Positions 43,070 to 50,760 of a stretch of DNA of 64,000 nt are shown here, piece after piece; the stretch's first letter is position 1, and the number at the start of each line of letters is the position of its first letter. Both the position numbers and the translations under genes were made by a program. Where the stretch lies: positions 2,232,001-2,296,000 of the forward strand of contig OZ255707.1 of assembly GCA_965277075.1 (NCBI GenBank). Direction: 5' to 3'. The notes beneath the pieces were generated by a model. It worked only from the letters and a program-made list of their open reading frames with translations. It was not told the DNA's origin and did no database searches. The stretch is from Lustribacter sp965277075 (GTDB lineage Bacteria > Vulcanimicrobiota > Vulcanimicrobiia > Vulcanimicrobiales > Vulcanimicrobiaceae).

Positions 43070-43164
43070 CCGGAGTTCGTTCCGTCGGGGCGTTTGTTCG
43101 CCGAGTACAGCACACCGGCGACGATGAACGCGATCAAGGCGAAGGTAGCAGCGATTCCGGCCAT
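43066..43164 (-). CDS. 32-residue single-span membrane peptide
   Basis: A very short gene with a good ribosome site (AAAGGA, 7 bases before ATG 43164). The product is one hydrophobic helix (AGIAATFALIAFIVAGVLYS) followed by a polar, positively charged tail (ANKRPDGTNSG). It lies 24 bases after the ilvE stop on the same strand and ends 4 bases inside paoC on the opposite strand. The function is unknown. Small one-helix proteins often stabilise larger membrane complexes; nothing here says which. Confidence 0.6.
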   Translation of the reverse strand: MAGIAATFALIAFIVAGVLYSANKRPDGTNSG

Positions 43165-43188
43165 GTCGAGATCCTTTCGGGCGAGAGA

Positions 43189-44130
43189 TTAAACAGCGGC
43201 GGTACGGCGAGCATATGCGCGCGTCAGCCACGGATAGTACGCCGGTAGCGACCCGCGCACGACGTTGTCGTAGATCTCGGCAAGTTTTCGGGTGATCGGG
43301 CCTAGGCGCCCGTCGCCGACGACGCGATGATCGACAGCTCGGACGAACTGCACGCCGGCCGCACTTCCGGTCAGAAAAACTTCGTCGGCCGTGTAGAGTT
43401 CGCTGCGGTCGATCGCGCGCTCGAGGATCGGTAATCCGAGTTCCGCATCGGCAAGCGTCATCACCGTCTTGCGCGTGCATCCTTCGAGGATGTTCTGCGA
43501 CGCGTCCGGCGTATAGAGCACGCCTTTCTTGACGACGAAAATATTCTCGGCGCTGCCTTCAGCGACGTGACCGTCGTGTGAGAGCAGGATCGCTTCATCG
43601 AACCCGTTGAGAATCGCTTCGCTTTTCGCAAGCGCGCTGTTGATGTATCCACCGGTGACTTTTCCCCGCGCCGGAATGATGTTGTCGTCGATGCGGCGCC
43701 ACGCGCTCGTTCCGCACGCAAGCCCGGCGGTCGCGTCGAAATAGCGGTCGAACGTCATCGCGATCAGCGCAAAGCCGTCGGGAATGTCGTGCAGACGCAC
43801 GCCGATCATTTCAGCGGACTTGTACACGATCGGCCGCAGGTAGACGTCGCTGCGGAAGTTGTTTCGGATGCAGACCTCGACCGTGATGTCGACCAGCTCC
43901 TCGACCGAGTGCGGAATCTTCATCATGAGAATCTTCGCCGACGCGTGAAGGCGCTCGTAGTGATCGCGGAGTTGGAACAGAAACAATTCCTCGTCGCGCG
44001 GCGACCAGAATCCGCGAACGCCTTCGAAGCAGCCCGTGCCGTAGTGCAGTCCGTGCGTCAACAGTCCGATCTTCGCTTCGTCGTAGCGGCAGAAACGGCC
44101 GTTGGCATAGATCGTCAAGCTCTCGTCCAC
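43189..44130 (-). CDS. ilvE: Branched-chain amino acid aminotransferase
   Basis: PLP-dependent fold-type IV transaminase for leucine, isoleucine and valine. The 313-residue protein starts IYANGRFCRYDEAKIGLLTH and has GTGCFEGVRGFWS, the PLP lysine in ARGKVTGGYINS and EGSAENIFVVKKG. All match IlvE better than D-amino-acid transaminases or aminodeoxychorismate lyase. The start is GTG 44130. GAGGAAC, 6 bases upstream, belongs to a dispersed repeat (copy B), so the repeat may supply its ribosome site. Confidence 0.92.
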   Translation of the reverse strand: MDESLTIYANGRFCRYDEAKIGLLTHGLHYGTGCFEGVRGFWSPRDEELFLFQLRDHYERLHASAKILMMKIPHSVEELVDITVEVCIRNNFRSDVYLRPIVYKSAEMIGVRLHDIPDGFALIAMTFDRYFDATAGLACGTSAWRRIDDNIIPARGKVTGGYINSALAKSEAILNGFDEAILLSHDGHVAEGSAENIFVVKKGVLYTPDASQNILEGCTRKTVMTLADAELGLPILERAIDRSELYTADEVFLTGSAAGVQFVRAVDHRVVGDGRLGPITRKLAEIYDNVVRGSLPAYYPWLTRAYARRTAAV

Positions 44131-44132
44131 AG

Positions 44133-44172
44133 GTGCGTTCCTCGACTCCTCTCCGCTTCGCTCCGATGCGCT
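44133..44172. repeat. Dispersed short repeat, copy B
   Basis: Nearly identical to copy A at 3167-3206 (shared core CTCCGCTTCGCTCCGA). It fills the left part of the divergent ilvE/chrA spacer and, on the minus strand, includes the GAGGAAC in front of the ilvE start. Confidence 0.6.
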
Positions 44173-44183
44173 GCGGTACGCAT

Positions 44184-44220
44184 GTGCGTTCCCCGGCTCC
44201 TCTTCGCTTCACTCCAGGCA
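44184..44220. repeat. Dispersed short repeat, copy C (degenerate)
   Basis: Begins 51 bases after copy B, in the same orientation, with the diverged core CTCTTCGCTTCACTCC. Together with copy B it forms a two-unit tandem in the ilvE/chrA spacer. Confidence 0.5.
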
Positions 44221-44250
44221 TGGGACGGCTCCCGGCGAAGCGCGGCGGCG

Positions 44251-45444
44251 ATGACCGACGTCTTCCGCACATTCCTACGGCTAGGCGTGACGTCGTTCGG
44301 CGGCCCGACCGCGCATCTCGGGTATTTCCGGCGCGAATTCGTGGAGCGCCGCGGATGGCTCGACGCCAACACGTTCGCGGCGCTCGTCGCATTCTGCTCG
44401 ATCCTGCCCGGCCCGACGTCGAGCCAAGTCGGCATGCTCGTCGGACTGCTCCGCGGCGGCGCCGCCGGGGCGTTCTTCGCATGGCTTGGCTTCACGGCAC
44501 CGTCGGCGATCGTGCTCGTCGCGTTCGCGTTCGCGCTCCGCGCGCTCGAATCGCACGGCTCGATCGCGGAGAGCCGGTGGTTCCTCGGATTTCTCGCCGG
44601 TCTCACGGCCGCCGCCGCGGCCGTCGTCGCACAGGCGGTGCTGGCGCTCGCGCGCACGCTTTGCACGGACCGCGTGACGAAGACCATCGCGCTGGGCGCG
44701 GCGATCCTGGCGATCGCACTGGGCCGAAATGCGGGGTTGCAATGGTTGCCGATCGCACTCGGTGCCTTGGCCGGCGCACTTTTTCTGCGCAGCGGCGACG
44801 CGATCGACGTGCCGGCACTCCCGATCGCCGTGCCGCGCAGCGTCGCCGTCACCAGCGGTGTGCTCTTCGTCGCGATCGTGGCCGCCCTCGTACTGCCGCT
44901 CCACGCACCGACGCCCGCGTACCTGCTTCTGACGACGACGCTTCGCGCCGGCTCGCTCGTGTTCGGCGGCGGACACGTGGTGCTGCCGCTCCTGCAAGCA
45001 TTGGTGAGCGACGGACTCATCACATCGCGCGATTTCTTGGCCGGCTACGGCGTCACGCAAGCGATGCCCGGCCCGCTCTTCACGTTCGCTGCCTTTCTCG
45101 GTGCGGCGAACGTTTCGGCGTTATCGGGTCTCGCCGGTGCGCTGGCCTTGACGATCGCAATTTTCGTTCCGTCGTTTGCCTTAATCTTCGCGCTCGCCCC
45201 GGTGTGGAATCGCATGTCCCGCGCGCCGCGTGCCGCGGCAACGGTGCGCGGCGCGAACGCGAGCGTCGTCGGTTTGCTTGCCGGTTTGCTTTATTATCCC
45301 ATTCTTCCGGCGCTTCAAGCGAGCGTGAGCGGTATCAGTGTCGCGCTCGCAGCATTCGCGTTGATCGATGTGTGGAAGCTGCCGCCATGGGTCGTCGTGC
45401 TCGCGAGCGCGGCCCTCGGCGCAATCGCGGGGGCCGTGCACTAG
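44251..45444 (+). CDS. chrA: Chromate transporter (CHR family)
   Basis: A 397-residue two-domain CHR transporter, the long form with duplicated halves. Half one has LGVTSFGGPTAHLGYF and LPGPTSSQVGMLVGLLRGG. Half two repeats it as FGGGHVVLPLLQALV and TQAMPGPLFTFAAFLGA. Family members export chromate and may carry other oxyanions. ATG 44251 is taken because the CHR domain starts within a few residues; the open frame upstream runs through repeats B and C and into the antisense of ilvE. Confidence 0.9.
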   Translation: MTDVFRTFLRLGVTSFGGPTAHLGYFRREFVERRGWLDANTFAALVAFCSILPGPTSSQVGMLVGLLRGGAAGAFFAWLGFTAPSAIVLVAFAFALRALESHGSIAESRWFLGFLAGLTAAAAAVVAQAVLALARTLCTDRVTKTIALGAAILAIALGRNAGLQWLPIALGALAGALFLRSGDAIDVPALPIAVPRSVAVTSGVLFVAIVAALVLPLHAPTPAYLLLTTTLRAGSLVFGGGHVVLPLLQALVSDGLITSRDFLAGYGVTQAMPGPLFTFAAFLGAANVSALSGLAGALALTIAIFVPSFALIFALAPVWNRMSRAPRAAATVRGANASVVGLLAGLLYYPILPALQASVSGISVALAAFALIDVWKLPPWVVVLASAALGAIAGAVH

Positions 45445-45463
45445 GACGACGAACGGGCGCGGC

Positions 45464-45805
45464 ATGTTCGAATTTCTCGAAGGCGATCGTACGTTCGAAC
45501 TCGTGTACGGCTTCGGCACGGGCGCACTGTGTCTCGCGCTCGCCGTGCCGCTGCTGTACTGGGTCCTCCCGGGTCACCGCCGCTCGTTCTTCGGACACAA
45601 GCTCGACCCGTCCGGTAATCTGCAACTCGCGTACGGCATCTTCTGTATGGCGATGGCCTTCACCGACATCGGTTGTCGCGCGATTCCGCACGGCAATTTG
45701 GAATTCGTGCACCCGACGTTTTTCTTCATGACGTTCTTTCTCGTCGTAACCATCGGTCCGCGGCTCATCGCGATGGTGCGCGCACCACAAGCCACGCACA
45801 GCTAA
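45464..45805 (+). CDS. Small membrane protein of unknown function
   Basis: A 113-residue protein with three hydrophobic segments (about 15-38, 56-76 and 82-103) separated by short charged loops. Not recognised. It sits 19 bases after chrA and 16 bases before the phosphoesterase gene in the same direction. Histidines in LPGHRR, FGHKLDP and RAIPHGN lie at membrane borders. ATG 45464 begins just before the first helix; an upstream in-frame extension overlaps chrA and is unlikely. Confidence 0.65.
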   Translation: MFEFLEGDRTFELVYGFGTGALCLALAVPLLYWVLPGHRRSFFGHKLDPSGNLQLAYGIFCMAMAFTDIGCRAIPHGNLEFVHPTFFFMTFFLVVTIGPRLIAMVRAPQATHS

Positions 45806-45821
45806 CGCATCGGGAGAAGTC

Positions 45822-48137
45822 GTGAAACGTATCCTCATCGGCTCGGCGGCGGGTCTGTTTTTGCTGGGCGCCGCGGCGCTCGCACAGCAGCAGGTGATCG
45901 AATTGCCGAATGCCTGGCTCATCGTGCCGCTCACCGGCGCGAACGCGAGCGTCGGCACGCTGCCGACCGGCCTCGTGATCTCGCATGACGGTACGCGCGC
46001 GTTCGCCTTGGAAACCGGCCACCGCAAGCCGGTGCTGCGGGTGCTGGATACGCGCACGCTCGCAACGCAATCCACGATCGCGCTCGGCAACGCTTTCGGC
46101 GTGCCCTTGCACGACGCCGGCGGTGACGGTATGTGGGTCGCGAACACCTCGACGTTCGGCGACCAGATCGAACACGTCGATCCCATTGCCGGCCGCGTCG
46201 ACGCCGCCGTGAGCTTACCGATCCCGTTCTTCCCGAGCGCACTCGCGCGTTCACCGGACGGATCGCTCCTTGCCGTCGCGGGCGACCTCGCCTCGCGCGT
46301 CGCGTTCGTCGAACTGCGCGGCGGCGCCGCGTATCGCGGCCATAGTGCAGCCGTCGGTCGTCATCCGGCCGCGCTGACCTTTTCGCGTGACGGCCGAAGC
46401 CTGTACGTCGCCGAGCGCGGGGAGCGATTCGTCGACGTCGTGGACGTCGCGAACGGCGTCGTGCGCAAACGGATCGCCGTCGGATTACATCCGGTCGCGT
46501 TCGCGAGCGACGGCCGCCGGCTCTTCGTCGCCGACGCCGACGACGACGACATTGCGACGATCGATCTTGCGCGCGAAACGGTCATCGCGCGAACGCCGGT
46601 TTCGTTTACGGCCGGCGCGCCGATCGGCGTATCGCCGAACTCGCTCACGCTCGACGGTTCGCGGCTCTACGTCACGTGCGGCGCGGCCGACGCCGTCCGC
46701 ATTTTTCGCGTACGCAACGGATCGCTCGTCCCGATCGGCGCGATCCCCGCAGGTTGGTATCCGACGGCGATCGCCGTCGTTCGCCGCACGCACACGTTGT
46801 TGATCGCCGACGGCAAAGGTGAGGGCGGCCACGCGAACCCGACGAAGACGTACGTCGCAGACAACGTGGCCGGCGCGATTCGCAGCGTGCCGATTCCGTC
46901 GGAATCGCAAGCCGCCGCCGGACTCCAAGCGCTGCACGGTCTCGGCGCGCCCTTCGCGCATCAGCCGCTGCCGCCGAGTCCGGTCGTGCGCGCGAACGGC
47001 CCGATCAGGCACGTTATCTACGTTATCAAAGAGAACCGGACGTACGATCAGGTACTCGGCGACGTCCCGAACGCCGACGGCGACCCGACGCTCACGATGT
47101 TCGGCCGCACGGTCACGCCGAACCAGCACGCGCTGGCCGGACGCTTCGGCGTCTTCGACCGTTTCTTTTGCGATGCCGAAGTGAGTGCCGACGGCCACAA
47201 TTGGTCGATGGCGGCGTTTGCCAACGATTATCTCGAAAAGATGTGGCCGCCGAACTATGCAAACCGGCGTCCGTTCTATGACTTCGAAGACGGCGCGGAA
47301 GCGTCGAATCCGCACGCCGGCTATCTGTGGGACGATGCTGCCCGCGCGCATGTCTCGCTGCGCGACTACGGCGAGTTCGTTACCGCGGGCGCGGACGACG
47401 CCGACGGTGACGGTGATCAGCCGCCGACATCGACGATGGAGCGCGCGTTGCAAGGTCACGTCGATCCGCGCTTCGCCGCCTTCGATCTGCACATTCACGA
47501 CGTGCTCCGTTATAACGAGTGGAAGCGCGAGTTCGACGCATACGAGCGAACGGGCACGCTCCCTCAGCTCGAGATCGTACGGCTCGGGCGCGATCACACG
47601 GCTGGAACGAAAGGCGGCGAGAGCACGCCCGAAGCGATGGTTGCCGACAACGATCGGGCCGTCGGACTGCTGGTCGAGGCTGTTTCGCACAGCGCGGACT
47701 GGCGCAGAACGGCGATCTTCATTCTCGAAGACGATGCGCAGGCCGGCGCCGATCACGTCGACGAGCAACGCTCGACGCTCTATGTGGTCAGCCCGTACAC
47801 GAAGGGCGGGCTGCAACACGAACACTACACGACCTCGAGCGTCCTGCGCACGATGGAAGTGCTGCTCGGGATGCGGCCGATGACGCCGTACGATGCCGGC
47901 GCGCGTCCGTTGACCGACGCGTTCATCGCGACGCCCGATCTCACGCCATACGACGCACTCGGCGCCCAGACCGACCTCGACGCAACGAACAAAAAGACGG
48001 CGTACCGCGCGAGCGACAGCGCGCGGCTGGATTTCGCGCGTGCCGACGCGATCGACCCGGCGACGTTCAACGACATTCTCTGGGGTGATTTCACGCTGCG
48101 CGTGAAGGGAGCGGCACGGTACTTAGCCGGTTCTTAA
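45822..48137 (+). CDS. Secreted beta-propeller - phosphoesterase fusion protein
   Basis: A 771-residue exported protein. A signal peptide (about 1-21, ending LAQQQ) leads to a YncE-like beta-propeller of repeated blades (for example LARSPDGSLLAVAGD and LTFSRDGRSLYVAERG) to about residue 370. A phosphoesterase domain follows, starting RHVIYVIKENRTYDQVLGDV and containing FFCDAEVSADGHNWS and IFILEDDAQAGADHVDEQR, as in the acid phosphatase/phospholipase C superfamily. It would release phosphate outside the membrane; the substrate is unknown. GTG 45822 has GGGAGAAG close upstream. Confidence 0.87.
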   Translation: MKRILIGSAAGLFLLGAAALAQQQVIELPNAWLIVPLTGANASVGTLPTGLVISHDGTRAFALETGHRKPVLRVLDTRTLATQSTIALGNAFGVPLHDAGGDGMWVANTSTFGDQIEHVDPIAGRVDAAVSLPIPFFPSALARSPDGSLLAVAGDLASRVAFVELRGGAAYRGHSAAVGRHPAALTFSRDGRSLYVAERGERFVDVVDVANGVVRKRIAVGLHPVAFASDGRRLFVADADDDDIATIDLARETVIARTPVSFTAGAPIGVSPNSLTLDGSRLYVTCGAADAVRIFRVRNGSLVPIGAIPAGWYPTAIAVVRRTHTLLIADGKGEGGHANPTKTYVADNVAGAIRSVPIPSESQAAAGLQALHGLGAPFAHQPLPPSPVVRANGPIRHVIYVIKENRTYDQVLGDVPNADGDPTLTMFGRTVTPNQHALAGRFGVFDRFFCDAEVSADGHNWSMAAFANDYLEKMWPPNYANRRPFYDFEDGAEASNPHAGYLWDDAARAHVSLRDYGEFVTAGADDADGDGDQPPTSTMERALQGHVDPRFAAFDLHIHDVLRYNEWKREFDAYERTGTLPQLEIVRLGRDHTAGTKGGESTPEAMVADNDRAVGLLVEAVSHSADWRRTAIFILEDDAQAGADHVDEQRSTLYVVSPYTKGGLQHEHYTTSSVLRTMEVLLGMRPMTPYDAGARPLTDAFIATPDLTPYDALGAQTDLDATNKKTAYRASDSARLDFARADAIDPATFNDILWGDFTLRVKGAARYLAGS

Positions 48138-48161
48138 TGTGCGCCCGGTACAAGGTTGCTC

Positions 48162-50024
48162 ATGCCGAATTCGCCGCGCATCATCTTCGCAGCTTCGTTT
48201 GCGTTGCTTTTGAGCGCCGGGCCCGCCGGGCTCGCTGCGGGAACGGCAGCGGCGCAGGGGGCGTCCCCGCACAATATCATCCTCTTCATTCCGGACGGAT
48301 TGCGCGCGTCGATCGTCGACGCGACGACGGCGCCGGAGATGAACGCGATCAAAACGCACGGCGTTTCGTTCGCCAACTCGCACTCGATCTTCCCGACGTT
48401 TACGACGGCGAATGCGTCGGGCATGGCGACGGGCCACTATCTCGGCGACACCGGCGACTTCTCGAACACGATCTACAGCGGCTTCCGCGTCGCAGCGGCG
48501 GGACAATCGCAAACCCCGTTTCTCGAGAGCGATACGGTACTCCAAGAAGTCACGAAGCACTTCGGCGGCAACTACCTCAACGAAGAAACCGTGCTCGCTG
48601 CAGCGCGCGCGACGGGTTACGGAACGGCGTCCGTCGGCAAACTCGGGCCGGTGGCGATCTTCGACGTCAGCGACGTGAGCGGCCAGGGAACGATCGTGAT
48701 CGACGACTCGACCGGTCACGCCGACGCGACCGGCACGTCGCTCGCGTGGCCGTTGCCCGAAGCGATCGACGCGCAGCTGAAAGCACAACTCGGCACGGAC
48801 GTCGTGCCGACGCGCGGCCCGAATGCGCCCGCCGGTTCCGCGACGACGCCCGGTACGCTGGTGCCGAACCTCGAGCAGCAGAACTATTTCGTCGACGCCG
48901 CGACGAAGGTCGTGCTGCCCGCGCTCAAAGCGAAGAACGCGCCGTTCGTCATGGTGTTCTGGTCGCGAGATCCCGACGGCACGCAGCACAACCAGGGCGA
49001 TAGTCTCAACAAACTCACGCCGGGCATCAACGGTCCGACTTCGCTGGCGGCAATCAGGAACGCCGACGACGATCTCAAGAAACTTCGCGACGCGGTTCGT
49101 GCGATGGGTTTGGAGAAGACGACCGACCTCATCGTCGCAGCCGATCACGGCTTCTCGACGATCTCGAAACAGAGCGCGACGTCGGCGGCCGCCCAGTTCG
49201 CCTTCCCCGACGTACCGGAGAAGTTTTTGCCGCCGGGGTTTGTCGCGATCGACATTTCGCGCGCGCTGCAGTTGCCGCTGTCCGACCCCGACGATAACGA
49301 CAAGACCGTCCATCCCAACATCGAGCAGAAACATTCATCGCGCGGTAGCGGCTTGATCGGTTTTGACACGTCGAACCCCGACATCGCCGTCGCCGCCAAC
49401 GGCGGTTCCGATTTGGTGTACTTTCCGCAGAAAAACGCCGGCCAGTTGGCGCCGAGGGTGATCGCACTCTTGATGGGCGAGGATTACGTGAGCGGGCTTT
49501 TCGTCGACGATCGTCTCGGCAAATTCCCCGGGACGCTGCCGCTCTCCGCGATCAATTTCATGGGGTCGGCGCTTCCGCCGAAGCCGGCGATCGTCGTCAA
49601 TTTCCGTTCGCTCGACACGGGCTGTTCGCTGCCCGAACGGTGCGCGGTCGAAGTCGCGGACTACGCGCTCCAGCAGGGCCAAGGGATGCACGGCAACTTC
49701 AGCCGCGCCGACACGTCGAATTTCATGGCCGCGTACGGTCCCGATTTCAAGAAGAGCTTCGTCGATCCGGCGCCCGTCAGTAACGCCGATATCGGCTGGA
49801 CGATCGCGAAGATTCTCGGCTTGCACATCACCCCCAAAGGAAAACTGATCGGACGTCCGATGAGCGAAGCCATGATCGGCGGCACGATCCCGGTCTTCAA
49901 ACGGGGTATGCTCCGGTCAGATGCGGGACCCGGCGGCCTCACGACCCTGCTCCGGACGCAGAGCGTCGGCCCGACGATGTATTTCGATGCCGCCGGTTTT
50001 CCCGGTCGAACCGTCGGCCTCTAA
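48162..50024 (+). CDS. Secreted alkaline phosphatase superfamily protein
   Basis: A 620-residue exported hydrolase. After a signal peptide (about 1-32) the metal-binding start NIILFIPDGLRASIVD appears. A probable nucleophile Thr/Ser lies in SIFPTFTTANASGMATGHYL, and AADHGFSTIS carries later ligands, in the nucleotide pyrophosphatase/phosphodiesterase pattern. It acts on phosphomono- or diesters outside the cell. It follows the propeller-phosphoesterase by 24 bases, so the pair may serve phosphate scavenging. A TTG two codons earlier is an alternative start. Confidence 0.85.
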   Translation: MPNSPRIIFAASFALLLSAGPAGLAAGTAAAQGASPHNIILFIPDGLRASIVDATTAPEMNAIKTHGVSFANSHSIFPTFTTANASGMATGHYLGDTGDFSNTIYSGFRVAAAGQSQTPFLESDTVLQEVTKHFGGNYLNEETVLAAARATGYGTASVGKLGPVAIFDVSDVSGQGTIVIDDSTGHADATGTSLAWPLPEAIDAQLKAQLGTDVVPTRGPNAPAGSATTPGTLVPNLEQQNYFVDAATKVVLPALKAKNAPFVMVFWSRDPDGTQHNQGDSLNKLTPGINGPTSLAAIRNADDDLKKLRDAVRAMGLEKTTDLIVAADHGFSTISKQSATSAAAQFAFPDVPEKFLPPGFVAIDISRALQLPLSDPDDNDKTVHPNIEQKHSSRGSGLIGFDTSNPDIAVAANGGSDLVYFPQKNAGQLAPRVIALLMGEDYVSGLFVDDRLGKFPGTLPLSAINFMGSALPPKPAIVVNFRSLDTGCSLPERCAVEVADYALQQGQGMHGNFSRADTSNFMAAYGPDFKKSFVDPAPVSNADIGWTIAKILGLHITPKGKLIGRPMSEAMIGGTIPVFKRGMLRSDAGPGGLTTLLRTQSVGPTMYFDAAGFPGRTVGL

Positions 50025-50034
50025 CCGGAAACGT

Positions 50035-50526
50035 TCAAGCGTCGTCGCCGTCTTCTTCGGAGACGGCGACGGCGGTGCAACCGGTAGCGACGCGAGCGGA
50101 AGCGGCTATCTGACCGAGGAGCTGCAGCAGCATCGCTCGCTGATCCGGATCGAGGCTCGCCACGATGCGGTCGTCGCTGACGGCAACGAGCCGGTCCACG
50201 TCCGCAAGCCGCTCGCGACCGCAGGGGCTGATCTCGACGATGTGCCGCCGGCGGTCGTCCGGATCGCGGCGCCGCACGATCAACGACCAGCGCTCGAGGT
50301 CGTTGAGTAAGCCGACGAGCTTCGTCGGGTCGGTCTGCGTCGCTTCGCCGAGCGCCTGTTGCGTGAGCGGCGTTTCACGCAGCTCGGTCAGGACCGCCAA
50401 ATGACGCGGCTTGAGCCCGATCGGACGCAACGCGTCGGTAAAAACTCGCGTCGAAGCCCGGCCGAGAAGCGTAAGCAGCAACCCGACGGACTCTTCGACC
50501 GGTGTTCGCGAAGTCGCCGCCGTCAT
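50035..50526 (-). CDS. MarR-family transcriptional regulator
   Basis: A 163-residue winged-helix protein. The DNA-binding part reads LTQQALGEATQTDPTKLVGLL, and the wing is LIVRRRDPDDRRRHIVEIS with the conserved DxRRR. Flanking helices give the usual dimer. It is convergent with the phosphatase gene. The start at 50526 sits 7 bases after an extended -10, so the message is probably leaderless. A palindrome lies inside its promoter, suggesting self-repression. The other natural target would be the transporter remnant beside it. Confidence 0.9.
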   Translation of the reverse strand: MTAATSRTPVEESVGLLLTLLGRASTRVFTDALRPIGLKPRHLAVLTELRETPLTQQALGEATQTDPTKLVGLLNDLERWSLIVRRRDPDDRRRHIVEISPCGRERLADVDRLVAVSDDRIVASLDPDQRAMLLQLLGQIAASARVATGCTAVAVSEEDGDDA

Positions 50527-50541
50527 TCAACCTATTATATC
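50527..50541 (-). promoter_or_regulatory. Extended -10 promoter of the MarR gene (leaderless)
   Basis: On the minus strand TGATATAAT (perfect TATAAT at 50539-50534 with an upstream TG) is followed by 7 bases and the ATG at 50526. The start of transcription should coincide with the start codon. A TTGACG lies upstream but at 21 bases, too far for a normal -35; an extended -10 does not need one. Confidence 0.55.
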
Positions 50542-50560
50542 ACGGCTAATCATTTACCGT
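50542..50560. promoter_or_regulatory. Putative MarR operator palindrome
   Basis: A 19-base imperfect palindrome ACGGnnAATnATTnnCCGT lies immediately upstream of the -10 of the MarR gene. Size and symmetry fit a MarR dimer site, and its position would block RNA polymerase. Inferred autoregulation. Confidence 0.5.
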
Positions 50561-50582
50561 CGTCAATGAATGTGCTTCGGCC

Positions 50583-50750
50583 GTGAAAGCCCCTCCGGAA
50601 AAGGGCCTCGGTCGGAATTACGGCTGGATCCTCACCGCCTGGGGCACGGGCGGATTGGTCGGTCCGTTCATCGCCGCAAAGGTCAAGGACGCCACGGGTT
50701 CGTTCTCCGGCGCACTTCGCGCCCCGCGCGCCAGACCGATACGCGTATAG
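50583..50750 (+). pseudogene. Remnant of an oxalate/formate-antiporter (OFA) type MFS transporter
   Basis: A 55-codon frame encodes GRNYGWILTAWGTGGLVGP and FIAAKVKDATGSFSGAL, which match a late helix and loop of OFA-type MFS proteins. The rest of the transporter (about 350 residues upstream and the last helices) is absent, and the frame ends in unrelated arginine-rich residues. It looks like a decayed gene left beside the MarR regulator. OFA proteins exchange oxalate and formate, which is notable next to a formate dehydrogenase. Confidence 0.6.
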
Positions 50751-50760
50751 CCGTCGGCAT

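Noticed and set aside
43789..44250. Longer chromate transporter starting upstream of 44251
   Set aside because: The extension is antisense to ilvE and passes through two copies of the dispersed repeat.
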